From the NCBI RefSeq assembly GCF_036013915.1, contig NZ_CP107899.1, positions 3,162,001 to 3,226,000 on the forward strand: DNA of 64,000 bases, given 5' to 3'. This stretch comes from Streptomyces sp. NBC_00464. GTDB taxonomy: Bacteria > Actinomycetota > Actinomycetes > Streptomycetales > Streptomycetaceae. A program made the position numbers and the translations under genes. Shown piece by piece: positions 8,844-17,449 of this stretch; the stretch's first letter is position 1, and the number at the start of each line of letters is the position of its first letter. The notes beneath the pieces were generated by a model, which saw only the letters and a list, made by a program, of their open reading frames with translations, had not been told where the DNA came from and ran no database searches.

Positions 8844-9333
8844 TCTTCAGCGTCGACTTCAGATTGGTGGACGGCCAATCGTCTCCGCAGCCCGGCGTAA
8901 TGGTCTGGGACGTACCCTGATAGCCGGAGTTGTAGTACACGATATTGTTGACGCCGCACTCATTGTTCACGGCCGATGCCGCCGCGTTCTTCAATCCGAT
9001 ACCGTCACCCGACGCACCCGTGCATCCCGGGTTCGCGCCCGTTATTCTCCCGGTGCCGCCTTCGAACATGTACCGCACGAGCGAGGCCCCGTTCGGAGAA
9101 TATCCGAGGTGATCGGGAACGCTCTGATTCGCCAGGAAGCAGGAGCTGTACGAGTATCCGGTCGTGGAGCCGGCGCTGTCGTAGTAGATCTCGAAGCAGT
9201 ACTGATTCCCGCTGGAGCTGCACACATCCGATACGTACGAGATCGGAACCGCCTGGGCCGGCGCGCCGTTCTGCATGGCGATAAGGAAACCGGCACCCAA
9301 TACCGCAACTCCACGCGTCCAACGTGCAAACAT
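8815..9333 (-). CDS. Small secreted protein resembling peptidase inhibitor family I36
   Basis: This 172-residue protein has a signal peptide (about 1-28, A-P-A-Q-A) and no transmembrane segment afterwards. It has six or more Cys and repeated Tyr-rich stretches. The C-terminal I-V-Y-Y-N-S-G-Y-Q-G-T-S block followed by L-K-N-E-N-A-S-H-K resembles the beta/gamma-crystallin-like ends of Streptomyces I36 (SMPI-type) metalloprotease inhibitors. A strong Shine-Dalgarno (GGAGGTTCTC) precedes ATG 9333. It heads a two-gene leftward unit with the lipoprotein and faces the LuxR-type regulator. Inhibitor activity is inference. Confidence 0.6.
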   Translation of the reverse strand: MFARWTRGVAVLGAGFLIAMQNGAPAQAVPISYVSDVCSSSGNQYCFEIYYDSAGSTTGYSYSSCFLANQSVPDHLGYSPNGASLVRYMFEGGTGRITGANPGCTGASGDGIGLKNAAASAVNNECGVNNIVYYNSGYQGTSQTITPGCGDDWPSTNLKSTLKNENASHKRV

Positions 9334-9418
9334 AAGAGAACCTCCCAGAGTGAACCGACATGACAGTCACCGGACACTAATCACTCCCCACACGCCTTAC
9401 CACCCACCTCGTGGACCG

Positions 9419-9434
9419 TGACGTAAATACGTCA
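9419..9434. promoter_or_regulatory. Palindromic operator candidate in divergent region
   Basis: TGACGTA-AA-TACGTCA is a perfect 7-bp inverted repeat in the gap between the I36-like gene (left) and the LuxR-type HTH gene (right). Its position suits a site where the HTH protein controls both directions. The link to that regulator is inference. Confidence 0.5.
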
Positions 9435-9558
9435 GCCGGCATGCACCTTTGTGTCACCTTGGGGCGATTCGCGGGGCTATCTCGACATTCAATCAATGCG
9501 CTAGCCTGGTCCGGACCACGGAACTCACGATTTCGTGGATGATTCCCCGGGGGGGGAT

Positions 9559-9849
9559 ATGATCAAGTCGGACATAATTCATAGAGTCGACGAAAGGGAG
9601 CTACGGCTCCTGCAATTGCTCTATGCCGGATATGAGGACGCCCGGGCGGCTCGCGCCATGGGGCTGAGCCACCGCACCGTGCAACGTCACGTGAAGGGGC
9701 TGATGCTCAGACTCGGCGTGAACAGCAGGCTGGCACTCGGCGCACGAGCACAGGAACTCGGTTGGCTGGATCCGGCCCGTGACCGGACGGACGCCCAACC
9801 GTCCGAGGCATCCCGTGCGCAGCAAGCCGGGAGGCGCGATGCCGCGTAA
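9559..9849 (+). CDS. Stand-alone LuxR-type HTH regulator
   Basis: This 96-residue protein is almost entirely a GerE/LuxR helix-turn-helix (A-R-A-M-G-L-S-H-R-T-V-Q-R-H-V-K-G-L at about 33-50) with no sensor or receiver domain. I prefer ATG 9559, which follows a run of G, over ATG 9535. The first 60 bp use codons rare here (ATA, ATT, AGA, CTA). The stop overlaps the start of the adaptor gene at 9839, so it leads the exporter operon and probably controls it. Confidence 0.75.
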   Translation: MIKSDIIHRVDERELRLLQLLYAGYEDARAARAMGLSHRTVQRHVKGLMLRLGVNSRLALGARAQELGWLDPARDRTDAQPSEASRAQQAGRRDAA

Positions 9850-11188
9850 CCGACGGCACGCCCTCCTGACGGTGGCGGCCCTCGCGGTTGCCCTGACCGG
9901 CATCGGCCTCGTGTCGACCGCCTACATCTCCTCGCCCCAGCAGGCAGCCGCCGAGGTCGGCCCGCCCGCGCCGGACGTTCTCACGGCCCCGGTGGAGCGG
10001 CGGGTGCTGACCGACAGCGTTGTCCTGCGGGGCCGGGTCGCCGCCGGCCGGACCTTCGACGTCTCCTCCGCCGGACCGTCCGGAAAGGACTCCGGCTCCC
10101 CCGTGGTGACGAAGGTGATGGTCGAACCCGGCGCTTCGGTGAAGCCCGGCAAGGTGCTGCTGGAGATCTCCGGGCGCCCCCTGTTCGCCCTCGAAGGCGG
10201 TCTGCCCGTCTACCGCGACCTGCGGCCCGGGGCCCACGGGGACGACGTACGCCAGCTCCAACACGCCCTGTCCGCCATGGGATTCAGCAGTCAGGGCGAT
10301 CAGGCCGGTTACTTCGGCGCCGGGACGAAGGCGGCGGTGACCCGGCTCTACGCGTCGCTCGGCTACGACCCCGTCCCCGCACAGGAGGACGGGCAGCGAA
10401 AGCTCCGGGACGCCCGGCGCGCGGTGACCGACATGGAGCGCGCATTCCAGGACGCGAAGGCCGGTACCGACAGACAACGCGCAGCCGAGGACCTGGCCGA
10501 CGCCCGGACGGAGCTGCAGACCGTGGAGGGGGCGGACGGTCCCATGGTCCCCGCGTCCGAACTCGCCTTCTTCCCCGTGTTCCCGGCCCGCGTCGACACA
10601 CTCGCCGCGCGGGTGGGCGGCCCCGCCGGGGACAAGCTCCTCACCGTTTCGGCCGGTGACCTGGTGGTCAAGGGGTCCCTCGGTTCGAGCGAGACGGGCC
10701 TGGTCAGGCCGGGCCAGAAGGTGCAGATGCTTTCCGAGCTCACCGGCGTCACCGCTTCGGGCGTCGTCGCCTCGGTGGCCGGCGCACTGTCCGCCGCCGA
10801 CCCCGCCGAACAGGAGGAGGGCGCGGCGCAGGACACCGGCAAGGGCGCGGTGGGCCACGCCCTCGTGGTCACCCCCGACAAGGCGCTGCCCACCGAACTC
10901 GCCCACCAGGACGTACGACTGACGGTCGAGGCGGCAACATCGAAGGACAAGGTTCTCGTCGTTCCGATCTCCGCGGTGTCCGCGGGCGCGGACGCGCGCA
11001 CCACCGTCACCGTCCTCCGGAAGGACGGCGGGCGGAGCCGGGTGGAGGTACGCCCCGGCATCTCGGGGGACGGGTATGTCGAAGTCACCCCGACCGGACC
11101 GAACGGCCTCGCTCCCGGCGACAAGGTCATCGTCGGCATCAGCCCGACCGGGAGCGGCTCGGCGGAACAGGGCGGCCTGCCTTCATGA
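9839..11188 (+). CDS. Membrane-fusion adaptor with peptidoglycan-binding domain (ABC exporter)
   Basis: This 449-residue HlyD/MacA-like protein has an N-terminal membrane anchor (about 8-30). A biotinyl-lipoyl half follows (V-M-V-E-P-G-A-S-V-K-P-G-K-V-L). A PG_binding_1 domain comes next (D-L-R-P-G-A-H-G-D-D-V-R-Q-L-Q-H-A-L), then a short coiled coil and the beta-barrel end. Such proteins link MacB-type exporters to the cell wall in Gram-positives. GGGAGG lies 5 nt before ATG 9839, and its 3' end overlaps the ATPase gene by 4 bp (ATGA). Confidence 0.82.
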   Translation: MPRNRRHALLTVAALAVALTGIGLVSTAYISSPQQAAAEVGPPAPDVLTAPVERRVLTDSVVLRGRVAAGRTFDVSSAGPSGKDSGSPVVTKVMVEPGASVKPGKVLLEISGRPLFALEGGLPVYRDLRPGAHGDDVRQLQHALSAMGFSSQGDQAGYFGAGTKAAVTRLYASLGYDPVPAQEDGQRKLRDARRAVTDMERAFQDAKAGTDRQRAAEDLADARTELQTVEGADGPMVPASELAFFPVFPARVDTLAARVGGPAGDKLLTVSAGDLVVKGSLGSSETGLVRPGQKVQMLSELTGVTASGVVASVAGALSAADPAEQEEGAAQDTGKGAVGHALVVTPDKALPTELAHQDVRLTVEAATSKDKVLVVPISAVSAGADARTTVTVLRKDGGRSRVEVRPGISGDGYVEVTPTGPNGLAPGDKVIVGISPTGSGSAEQGGLPS

Positions 11189-11952
11189 CGGTTCCCGCAC
11201 CTCTCTCCCTCACCGGAAGCTCCGGACAACCCGATGCCACGCCCCTCGTCATGGAGTTCGACGACGTGGCTCTGACGTACCCGGGACCGCCACCGGTCGA
11301 GGCGCTCAAGCCGTGCCGCCTCGCGGTGAAACGGGGTGAGTACCTCGCCGTCGTAGGCCCTTCGGGGTCCGGGAAGTCCACGTTCCTCAACATCGCCGGA
11401 CTGCTCGACGTGCCCACCCAGGGCCGCTATCTGCTCGACGGCACGGACACCACCGCCTTGCACGAGGCGGACCGCACGGCACTGCGAGGCCGGCGCATCG
11501 GCTTCGTCTTCCAGGCCTTCCACCTCGTACCGCATCGCAGCGCCGTCGAGAACGTGACCCTCTCCATGCTGTACACGGGAACGCCGCGCCGCGAACGAAC
11601 GAAGCGCGCACTCGAAGCCCTGCACCGGGTGGGACTCGACCACCGGGCCGACGCGCTGCCGATCCGGATGTCCGGCGGCGAACGGCAGCGGGTCGCCATC
11701 GCCAGAGCCCTGGTCGCACGCCCCTCGCTGCTGCTCTGCGACGAACTCACCGGCAATCTGGACTCCACCACGGCCGAGTCCGTACTGACGCTCCTCGACG
11801 AACTCCACCACGACGGCATGACCCTCCTCGTCATCACGCACGACCCGGTCGTGGCAGCTCGCGCGGCCAGGACGGTGACGATCCGGGACGGCATCCTCAC
11901 CGAATCCGGCACGCGCGCGGTCCACACCACCCCCGCAGCGGCGGGTATCTGA
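11185..11952 (+). CDS. MacB/LolD-type ABC transporter ATPase
   Basis: This 255-residue nucleotide-binding subunit has Walker A G-P-S-G-S-G-K-S-T, Q-loop F-V-F-Q-A-F, signature M-S-G-G-E-R-Q-R, Walker B L-L-L-C-D-E-L-T-G and switch His in V-I-T-H-D. It is coupled by ATGA/TGATG overlaps to the adaptor upstream and the permease downstream, which defines a three-part exporter. The Walker B tail reads D-E-L-T-G rather than the usual D-E-P-T-G. The substrate is unknown; the neighbouring small secreted proteins are candidates. Confidence 0.88.
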   Translation: MTVPAPLSLTGSSGQPDATPLVMEFDDVALTYPGPPPVEALKPCRLAVKRGEYLAVVGPSGSGKSTFLNIAGLLDVPTQGRYLLDGTDTTALHEADRTALRGRRIGFVFQAFHLVPHRSAVENVTLSMLYTGTPRRERTKRALEALHRVGLDHRADALPIRMSGGERQRVAIARALVARPSLLLCDELTGNLDSTTAESVLTLLDELHHDGMTLLVITHDPVVAARAARTVTIRDGILTESGTRAVHTTPAAAGI

Positions 11953-13232
11953 TGAACCGTCCGCACTTCAGAGCCCTCGGGCCACGCTCCCGGCCACGGC
12001 AGGGCACCACCCGTGCGGCTCCCCGTACACGTCTGCGGACCCGGGATCTGCTCACCGAGGCCCACGCCGGAATGCTCCAGCGCCCCGGCCGCTCCGCCCT
12101 CACCGCACTGGGCACGGTGCTGGGCGTGGGCACGTTCGTCGCCATCCTCGGCCTCACCGCCACCGCGTCCTCGCAGATCGACTCACGCTTCAACACGCTC
12201 GTCGCGACCGAGGTGACGATCGAGGACATCGGCGACGACAGCGCCGAACACCTCGCCAACTCCTTCCCCGACGACGCGCCTTCCCGTATGGAGCGGCTGC
12301 ACGGCGTCCAGCACGCAGGCGTGTACTGGCACGTCTCCGTCAGCGGCAGGAGCACGGTCACGGCGGCGCCCGTCGGCGACGGGGCAGGCGGCGAGGAAGC
12401 CCCGGTGGTCGCCGCGACCCCCGGAGTGCTGGCGGCGGCCGGCCCGACGCTGGCCCAGGGACGGCTCTTCGACGCCTTCCACCACCGTCGCGCCGAAGAC
12501 GTGGTGGTCATCGGCTCCGGGCTGGCCAACCGGCTCGGCATCACCACCCTGGAGACCCAGCCCGCGGTCTTCGTCGGCGGTACCCCCCTCACCGTCATCG
12601 GCATCGTGGACGATGTGGACCGGCAGGAGGACCTGCTGCTCTCCGTCATCGTCCCGAGCACCACGGCCGAGAAGTACTGGGGCGGTCCCGCCCGCGGGGA
12701 ACGCGCGAAGATGCTGGTGTCCACCCGGCTCGGCGCCGCCACCCAGGTCGCCCATGAGGCGGCTCTGGCCCTGGACCCGGCCCATCCCGAGCGGTTCAAG
12801 TCGATCCCGCCACCCGACCCGCGCACCCTGCGGGGCAATGTCAGCGGCGACCTCAACCAGCTCCTGCTGCTCCTCGCCGGCATCTGCCTGGTCATCGGCA
12901 CGGTCGGCATCGCCAACACCACACTCGTCGCGGTGCTGGAGCGCACGGGAGAGATCGGACTGCGCCGCGCCCTCGGCGCACGAGCCCGGCACATCACCGC
13001 GCAGTTCCTCACGGAATCCGGTGCACTCGGCGCGCTGGGCGGGCTCGTGGGGACGAGTCTGGGCACGCTCACCGTGGTCGGCGTCGCCGTCGCCCGGGAC
13101 TGGACACCCCTCATCCACCCCGCGACCGTGGCGGCGGCCCCGGTGATCGGTCTCGCCACCGGCCTTCTCGCCGGCCTCTACCCGGCCTGGCGTGCGTCCC
13201 GGATCCAGCCGGTCGAGGCGCTGCGGCGCTGA
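11952..13232 (+). CDS. MacB/FtsX-type ABC transporter permease
   Basis: This 426-residue permease has one N-terminal membrane helix (about 47-68), a large extracytoplasmic MacB_PCD domain (about 70-290) and three C-terminal helices with the FtsX signature E-R-T-G-E-I-G-L-R-R-A-L-G-A. The start ATG overlaps the ATPase stop by 1 bp. It works with the preceding adaptor and ATPase. Confidence 0.88.
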   Translation: MNRPHFRALGPRSRPRQGTTRAAPRTRLRTRDLLTEAHAGMLQRPGRSALTALGTVLGVGTFVAILGLTATASSQIDSRFNTLVATEVTIEDIGDDSAEHLANSFPDDAPSRMERLHGVQHAGVYWHVSVSGRSTVTAAPVGDGAGGEEAPVVAATPGVLAAAGPTLAQGRLFDAFHHRRAEDVVVIGSGLANRLGITTLETQPAVFVGGTPLTVIGIVDDVDRQEDLLLSVIVPSTTAEKYWGGPARGERAKMLVSTRLGAATQVAHEAALALDPAHPERFKSIPPPDPRTLRGNVSGDLNQLLLLLAGICLVIGTVGIANTTLVAVLERTGEIGLRRALGARARHITAQFLTESGALGALGGLVGTSLGTLTVVGVAVARDWTPLIHPATVAAAPVIGLATGLLAGLYPAWRASRIQPVEALRR

Positions 13233-13249
13233 GCGGGCGGAAACGGTGC

Positions 13250-13292
13250 GGGACGGCCCTGCCCGGGTGCCGCACACCCGTGGGGCCGTCCC
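13250..13292. terminator. Bidirectional terminator between ABC permease and cold-shock genes
   Basis: The stem GGGACGGCCC (13250-13259) pairs perfectly with 13283-13292, and an inner CGGGTG/CACCCG stem extends it. It sits between two convergent stop codons. Confidence 0.75.
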
Positions 13293-13312
13293 ACACCTCC
13301 TCGTGCTGCCGC

Positions 13313-13705
13313 TCAGACGTCGAGCTGGTCCGCGACCGCGCGCAGCAGACCGGCGATCTTGGCGCCGGCCGCCTTGTCGGGGTAGCGGCCGCGCTCCAGC
13401 ATCGGTGTGATGTTCTCCAGAACGGTCGTCAGATCCTGCACGATCGACGCCAGCTCGTCCGGCTTGCGGCGCTGGGCTGCCGCGACGGACGGGGTGGGGT
13501 CGAGGATCGCCACGGAAAGCGCCTGGTCACCGCGCTGTCCGGCAACCACGCCGAACTCGACGCGCTGGCCGGGCTTGAGTGCGTCGACTCCGTCGGGAAG
13601 CACGGACGAGTGCACGAAGACGTCACTGCCGTCGTCGCGGGAGAGGAAGCCGAAGCCCTTCTCACTGTTGAACCACTTGACCTTGCCAGTCGGCAAAGCA
13701 CGCAC
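13313..13705 (-). CDS. Cold-shock-domain protein with C-terminal helical extension
   Basis: The N-terminal 65 residues are a CspA-type OB fold with RNP1 K-G-F-G-F-L and RNP2 D-V-F-V-H-S-S. The rest (about 66-130) is a helical tail, so the protein is about twice the usual 67-residue CspA length; this longer form is common in Streptomyces. It should bind single-stranded RNA or DNA. GTG 13705 gives 130 residues. A TTG four codons later (M-P-T-G-K-V-K-W-F) is also a plausible start. Confidence 0.88.
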   Translation of the reverse strand: MRALPTGKVKWFNSEKGFGFLSRDDGSDVFVHSSVLPDGVDALKPGQRVEFGVVAGQRGDQALSVAILDPTPSVAAAQRRKPDELASIVQDLTTVLENITPMLERGRYPDKAAGAKIAGLLRAVADQLDV

Positions 13706-13744
13706 CCCATCTCAACCCGTATGCCGGAACAAAGCCTCAGCAGG

Positions 13745-13846
13745 TCAGGCCGTCCTGTGGTCGCGCTTCCCCTGCTGGCAGAAGCCTCCACAGGTGAAGT
13801 ACCCCTCGTCAAGCCTGGTCATCCGGACTCTGTCCGGAAACGGCAC
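13745..13846 (-). CDS. Possible 33-residue Cys-containing small protein
   Basis: A short GTG-started reading frame upstream of the cold-shock gene keeps G/C at most third positions and ends in F-T-C-G-G-F-C-Q-Q-G-K-R. GGAAG lies about 6 nt before the GTG. I do not know a family. It is reported because the codon bias is better than expected for non-coding DNA. Confidence 0.3.
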   Translation of the reverse strand: MPFPDRVRMTRLDEGYFTCGGFCQQGKRDHRTA

Positions 13847-13906
13847 CTGCTTCTTCCGCAGGCCGCCCGGGGGTGATCCGCCGCCGCCGGGAACTACCCT
13901 GACGAA

Positions 13907-14131
13907 GTGAGTACTCCTTCTTCCGGCGCAGGCGACCGGCTGGTCCGTATCGGCGCGATCGTCTTCCTGATCGGCGCCCTGTCGACCCTCGCCACCATGG
14001 CCCCGCTCTTCCTCGGCACCCACCCGCTGCCGTCCATCGCCTGGTCCCTCTGCATGCTGATGGGCGTCGGCTTCCTGATCGCCGCGGCAGGCGTGATCCG
14101 GTCTGCGCGAGCGGGGGCGCCTCGGCGCTAG
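13907..14131 (+). CDS. Small two-helix membrane protein
   Basis: This 74-residue protein has two predicted transmembrane helices (about 13-33 and 42-65) and a basic tail (R-S-A-R-A-G-A-P-R-R). The GTG 13907 start has good third-position bias. Its TAG stop lies 2 bp before the 420-bp repeat element, so that element's outer hairpin could terminate it. Function unknown. Confidence 0.65.
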   Translation: MSTPSSGAGDRLVRIGAIVFLIGALSTLATMAPLFLGTHPLPSIAWSLCMLMGVGFLIAAAGVIRSARAGAPRR

Positions 14132-14133
14132 GG

Positions 14134-14555
14134 TTCCGTCCTCAATCGCCGGACGGGCTTTGGTGCGGGTCCCCCGCGGGGCGCTTCACCCGGTGGGTGG
14201 GGGTGGGTGCCCTCCGGGGAGACTCCTCAAAAATGGCGTGTGCACCCGACGACGAACAGACACCCGGGTCGTACGCCATTTTCTGCGGGGACTCCCCTGC
14301 ACGCCCCCACCCTGCATCGTGTGCGTCTGCACGCTGGCGATAGTGCTGTCGCAGACGCACGACGGCCGGGTCCGGGGCCGTGCAGGGGAGTCCCCGCAGG
14401 ACGACGAACATCGACCCGGGTCCGCTGCGTACCCGCGGAACGTTCGTCGTCCGAGGAGACGCCCCGGAGGGGCCCCGGACCCCCACCCACCGGGCAACAG
14501 CGAACCCCCGCGGGGCACCCGCACCACCAAGCCCGTCCGGCGATTGAGGACGGAA
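14134..14555. repeat. Cloverleaf-structured 422-bp repeat element, copy A
   Basis: Terminal inverted repeats of 27 bp lie at 14134-14160 and 14529-14555. Inside are nested perfect stems. The basal stem pairs 14189-14204 with 14479-14494 (16 bp). Side hairpin 1 pairs 14230-14239 (AAAATGGCGT) with 14273-14282. The central arm pairs 14283-14303 with 14379-14399 (21 bp), with a tip stem 14321-14330/14351-14360. Side hairpin 2 pairs 14400-14409 (GACGACGAAC) with 14442-14451. The two side hairpins both carry CGACGAACA-N3-ACCCGGGTC. No coding bias is seen. It fills the gap between convergent genes, and its right flank to 14588 is shared with copy B. Confidence 0.88.
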
Positions 14556-14626
14556 CCCCGCACCCCGGACCGGGGCAACCGAAACGCCGCGCGCCCGCCC
14601 GGCAGAGGGCCCCGCCCGGCCGAGGG

Positions 14627-15238
14627 CTACACGTACGTCTCCAGCCACGCCGGGAACTCCGTCAGGGACGACAGGACGACATCCGCGCCCGCCGCGCGCA
14701 GCTCCGCCTCGTCGCACGGGCCCGTCGTCACGCCCACCGAGCAGGCGTCCGCCGCCCGTGCGCCGCGTACGTCGCCCGTGTGGTCGCCCACGTACACGCC
14801 CGCTCCGTGCTCGCGCAGCGCCTGGGCCTTCGCCTCGGCCCAGAGGTCGCCCACGGTCACGTCGGGTTCGATGCCGAGGTGGGCCAGGTGCAGCTTCGCG
14901 TTCGGCTCGTACTTGGCGGTGACGACCATCGTCCGGCCGCCCAGCGCGCGGATCGCCTCGATCGACTCCCGCGCTCCGGGCATCGCGAGCGTCGGGCCTA
15001 TCGCGTAGTCGGGGTAGATCTCGCGGTAGCGGTCGGTCATCGCGGCCACATCGGCCGCCGGGAACCAGTGCGCGATCTCCTGCGCCAGCGGCGGGCCCAG
15101 CCGGCTCACCACCAGATCGGTGTCGATGAATGCCCCCGTCTCCTCGGAGAGCGCCACGAAGGCGGCCGCGATGCCGGGCCGGGAGTCGATGATCGTCATG
15201 TCCAGGTCGAAGCCGACCGTCAGTGCGTGCGTAGCCAT
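14627..15238 (-). CDS. HAD-family phosphatase (phosphoglycolate-phosphatase-like)
   Basis: This 203-residue HAD hydrolase has motif I D-L-D-M-T-I-I-D-S (about 10-18), motif II V-V-T-A-K, and motifs III/IV ending in V-G-D-H-T-G-D. Note D-L-D-M-T, as in the phosphoglycolate-phosphatase/PpaX group. It should dephosphorylate a small phosphorylated metabolite, identity unknown. I chose ATG 15238 (M-A-T-H-A-L); ATG 15247 is in frame. It is transcribed away from the iron operon and ends against repeat copy A. Confidence 0.82.
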   Translation of the reverse strand: MATHALTVGFDLDMTIIDSRPGIAAAFVALSEETGAFIDTDLVVSRLGPPLAQEIAHWFPAADVAAMTDRYREIYPDYAIGPTLAMPGARESIEAIRALGGRTMVVTAKYEPNAKLHLAHLGIEPDVTVGDLWAEAKAQALREHGAGVYVGDHTGDVRGARAADACSVGVTTGPCDEAELRAAGADVVLSSLTEFPAWLETYV

Positions 15239-15305
15239 GACGCCCATTGTGCCGACCGCCCGCCACTCCCGGCCCACCCCCGGAAAGCCCCGCACAGCCG
15301 ACGCT

Positions 15306-15324
15306 TAGACTTAGCCAAGCCTTA
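15306..15324. promoter_or_regulatory. DmdR/IdeR-type iron box candidate
   Basis: TAGACTTAGCCAAGCCTTA matches the actinobacterial iron-box pattern (TWAGGTWAGSCTWACCTWA) at 14 of 19 positions by my own alignment. It lies 48 bp before the first permease gene of the siderophore operon. Fe-bound DmdR would repress there when iron is replete. A T-rich stretch with TTTGCTT repeats follows at 15324-15358. Confidence 0.65.
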
Positions 15325-15371
15325 CTTTGCTTGGCTTTGTTTTGCTTTGTTTCGCTTGTCGATGGGGTCCG

Positions 15372-16382
15372 ATGTCAGCCGCCGCACCACGCCGCTCCAG
15401 ACGCGCTCTCGCGACGGCGGCGGCCGTCGTGGCGCTGCTGGTCGCCGTACTGCTCAGCCTCGCCGTCGGGGCGCGTTCCATACCCCCGTCCGAGGTGTTC
15501 GACGCCCTGCTCCACGGCGGGCACTCCGACGCCGCCGAGGTCATCCGGAACATGCGGGTGCCCCGCACCCTGATCGGCCTGATGGTCGGCGCCTCGCTCG
15601 CCCTCGCCGGCACGGTGCTCCAGGGCATCACCCGTAACCCCATCGCCGACCCCGGCATCCTCGGCATCAGCCAGGGCGCGTCGGTCGGAGTGGTGCTGGC
15701 CATCGCGTACGCGGGGATCCACACGCTCACCGGATACGTCTGGTTCGCCTTCGCGGGGGCGGCCATCGCCTCCGTCGCCGTGTACGCCATCGCCTCCAGC
15801 GGGCGCGGTGGTGCCACCCCGGTGAAGCTCGCACTCGGCGGCGCCGCGATCAACGCGCTGCTGGTGTCCGTGACCATGGCCGTACTGACCACGAAGGCGT
15901 CCGCACTGGACGAGTTCCGGTTCTGGCAGGTCGGCTCGATCGCCGGCCGCGAGGCCGAGGTGGCGCAGCAGATCTGGCCGTTCCTGCTCCTCGGCACGAT
16001 TCTCGTGCTCTGCGTCGCCCGCGGGCTCGACGCACTCGCCCTCGGCGAGGACATGGCGAAGGGCCTGGGGCAGAAGATCGCGACCGTACGGATCGTGGGG
16101 GGCATCGGTGCCACCGTGCTCACCGGGGCCGGAGTCGCCGCGGCCGGGCCGATCGCGTTCATCGGTCTCGCGGTACCGCACATCGCCCGCGCCGTCGTCG
16201 GCAGCGACCACCGCTGGGTGCTCCCGATGGCCGCCCTGATCGGACCCGTGATGCTGCTCGTCTCCGATGTGATCGGCCGGATCCTCTTCCCGCCGAGCGA
16301 GGTGCCCGCCGGGGTCATGACGGCCCTGATCGGGGTGCCGTTCCTGGTCACGCTGGTGCGCCGGAAGGCGGTGCCCGCATGA
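15372..16382 (+). CDS. FecCD-family siderophore ABC permease 1
   Basis: This 336-residue integral membrane protein of the BtuC/FecCD family has about nine or ten helices. It has the family motifs R-V-P-R-T-L-I-G, Q-G-I-T-R-N-P-I-A-D-P-G-I-L-G-I-S-Q-G-A and the C-terminal P-H-I-A-R. ATG 15372 is preceded by GGGG. It overlaps permease 2 by 4 bp (ATGA) and sits behind an iron box, so ferric-siderophore import is the expected role. Confidence 0.9.
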   Translation: MSAAAPRRSRRALATAAAVVALLVAVLLSLAVGARSIPPSEVFDALLHGGHSDAAEVIRNMRVPRTLIGLMVGASLALAGTVLQGITRNPIADPGILGISQGASVGVVLAIAYAGIHTLTGYVWFAFAGAAIASVAVYAIASSGRGGATPVKLALGGAAINALLVSVTMAVLTTKASALDEFRFWQVGSIAGREAEVAQQIWPFLLLGTILVLCVARGLDALALGEDMAKGLGQKIATVRIVGGIGATVLTGAGVAAAGPIAFIGLAVPHIARAVVGSDHRWVLPMAALIGPVMLLVSDVIGRILFPPSEVPAGVMTALIGVPFLVTLVRRKAVPA

Positions 16383-17449
16383 GCGCCCCGACGGCCGCCG
16401 TGCGGCCCGCCGGGTACAGCCTCGTACGGATAGGGACCCGCGGACGGTTCCTGCTGCACCGCCGGGCCACGGTCGTCGCGGCCTCGCTCGTCGTCCTGCT
16501 GGCCGTCGTCTGCGTCGCGTACCTCTGCGTCGGCGAGAGCTTCGTCGCGCCGTCCGAGGTCCTGAACGTGATCCTGGGACGGCCCTCCCCCGACGAACTC
16601 GTCGTCGGCACGCTTCGGCTGCCGCGCATGCTCGTCGGGCTGCTCGTCGGCCTCGCGTTCGGGATCGCCGGCGCGCTGATCCAGACCGTGGCCCGCAACC
16701 CCCTCGCGAGCCCCGACATCATCGGCATCAGCCAGGGCGCGAGCGCGCTCACGGTCGGCGCGATGACGTTCGGCATCACCTCGTACACCGTCCTGCCGTA
16801 CCTGTCGGTGATCGGCGGGGTCGCGGCCGCGGCGCTCGTCTACGCCTTCGCGTGGCGCGGCGGGCTGCACGCCACCCGCTTCGTCCTCATCGGCATCGGC
16901 TTCGCGATCGCGCTGCGCTCGGTCACGACCCTGTTCCTGACCAAGGGCGACTACCTCGTCGCCCAGCAGGCCCAGATCTGGATGACGGGCTCGCTCAACG
17001 GCCGCGGCTACGAAGAGGCCGCGCCCATCGGCTGGACCCTGCTGATCCTGCTGCCCGCCGTCCTGTGGGCCGCCCGCGCCCAGCGGTCCGTGTCCATGGA
17101 CGACGACACGGCGACCGCGCTCGGGGTCCGACTGGGCCGGGTACGGCTGGGGCTCGTCGCCCTCGGTGTGATCCTGGCGTCCGTGGCCACGGGGACGGCC
17201 GGACCGGTCGACTTCGTCGCGCTGCTCGCCCCGCAGATCGCCCGCCGCATGACCCGCACCGCACAGATTCCGCTGCTCTGCTCGGCCCTGCTCGGCGCGG
17301 TGATCGTCGTCTTCGCGGACCTGCTGGCCCGCAGGCTCTTCTCCCCCACCGAACTGCCGGTGGGCGTCCTGACGGCGGCGGTCGGCGCCCCGTATCTGAT
17401 CTGGCTGATCATCCGCGGTCACGGTGGCCGCTCGGGAGGCAACGCATGA
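16379..17449 (+). CDS. FecCD-family siderophore ABC permease 2
   Basis: This 356-residue partner permease has R-L-P-R-M-L-V-G-L, Q-T-V-A-R-N-P-L-A-S-P-D-I-I-G-I-S-Q-G-A and A-P-Q-I-A-R-R. It would form the heterodimeric channel with the preceding gene product. It overlaps both neighbours by 4 bp, so the operon is translationally coupled. Confidence 0.9.
   Translation: MSAPTAAVRPAGYSLVRIGTRGRFLLHRRATVVAASLVVLLAVVCVAYLCVGESFVAPSEVLNVILGRPSPDELVVGTLRLPRMLVGLLVGLAFGIAGALIQTVARNPLASPDIIGISQGASALTVGAMTFGITSYTVLPYLSVIGGVAAAALVYAFAWRGGLHATRFVLIGIGFAIALRSVTTLFLTKGDYLVAQQAQIWMTGSLNGRGYEEAAPIGWTLLILLPAVLWAARAQRSVSMDDDTATALGVRLGRVRLGLVALGVILASVATGTAGPVDFVALLAPQIARRMTRTAQIPLLCSALLGAVIVVFADLLARRLFSPTELPVGVLTAAVGAPYLIWLIIRGHGGRSGGNA

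Noticed and set aside
14134..14555. Protein-coding ORFs inside the repeat element
   Set aside because: Open frames cross it on both strands but none has the third-position bias, a ribosome site or a start that fits; all run into neighbouring genes' antisense.
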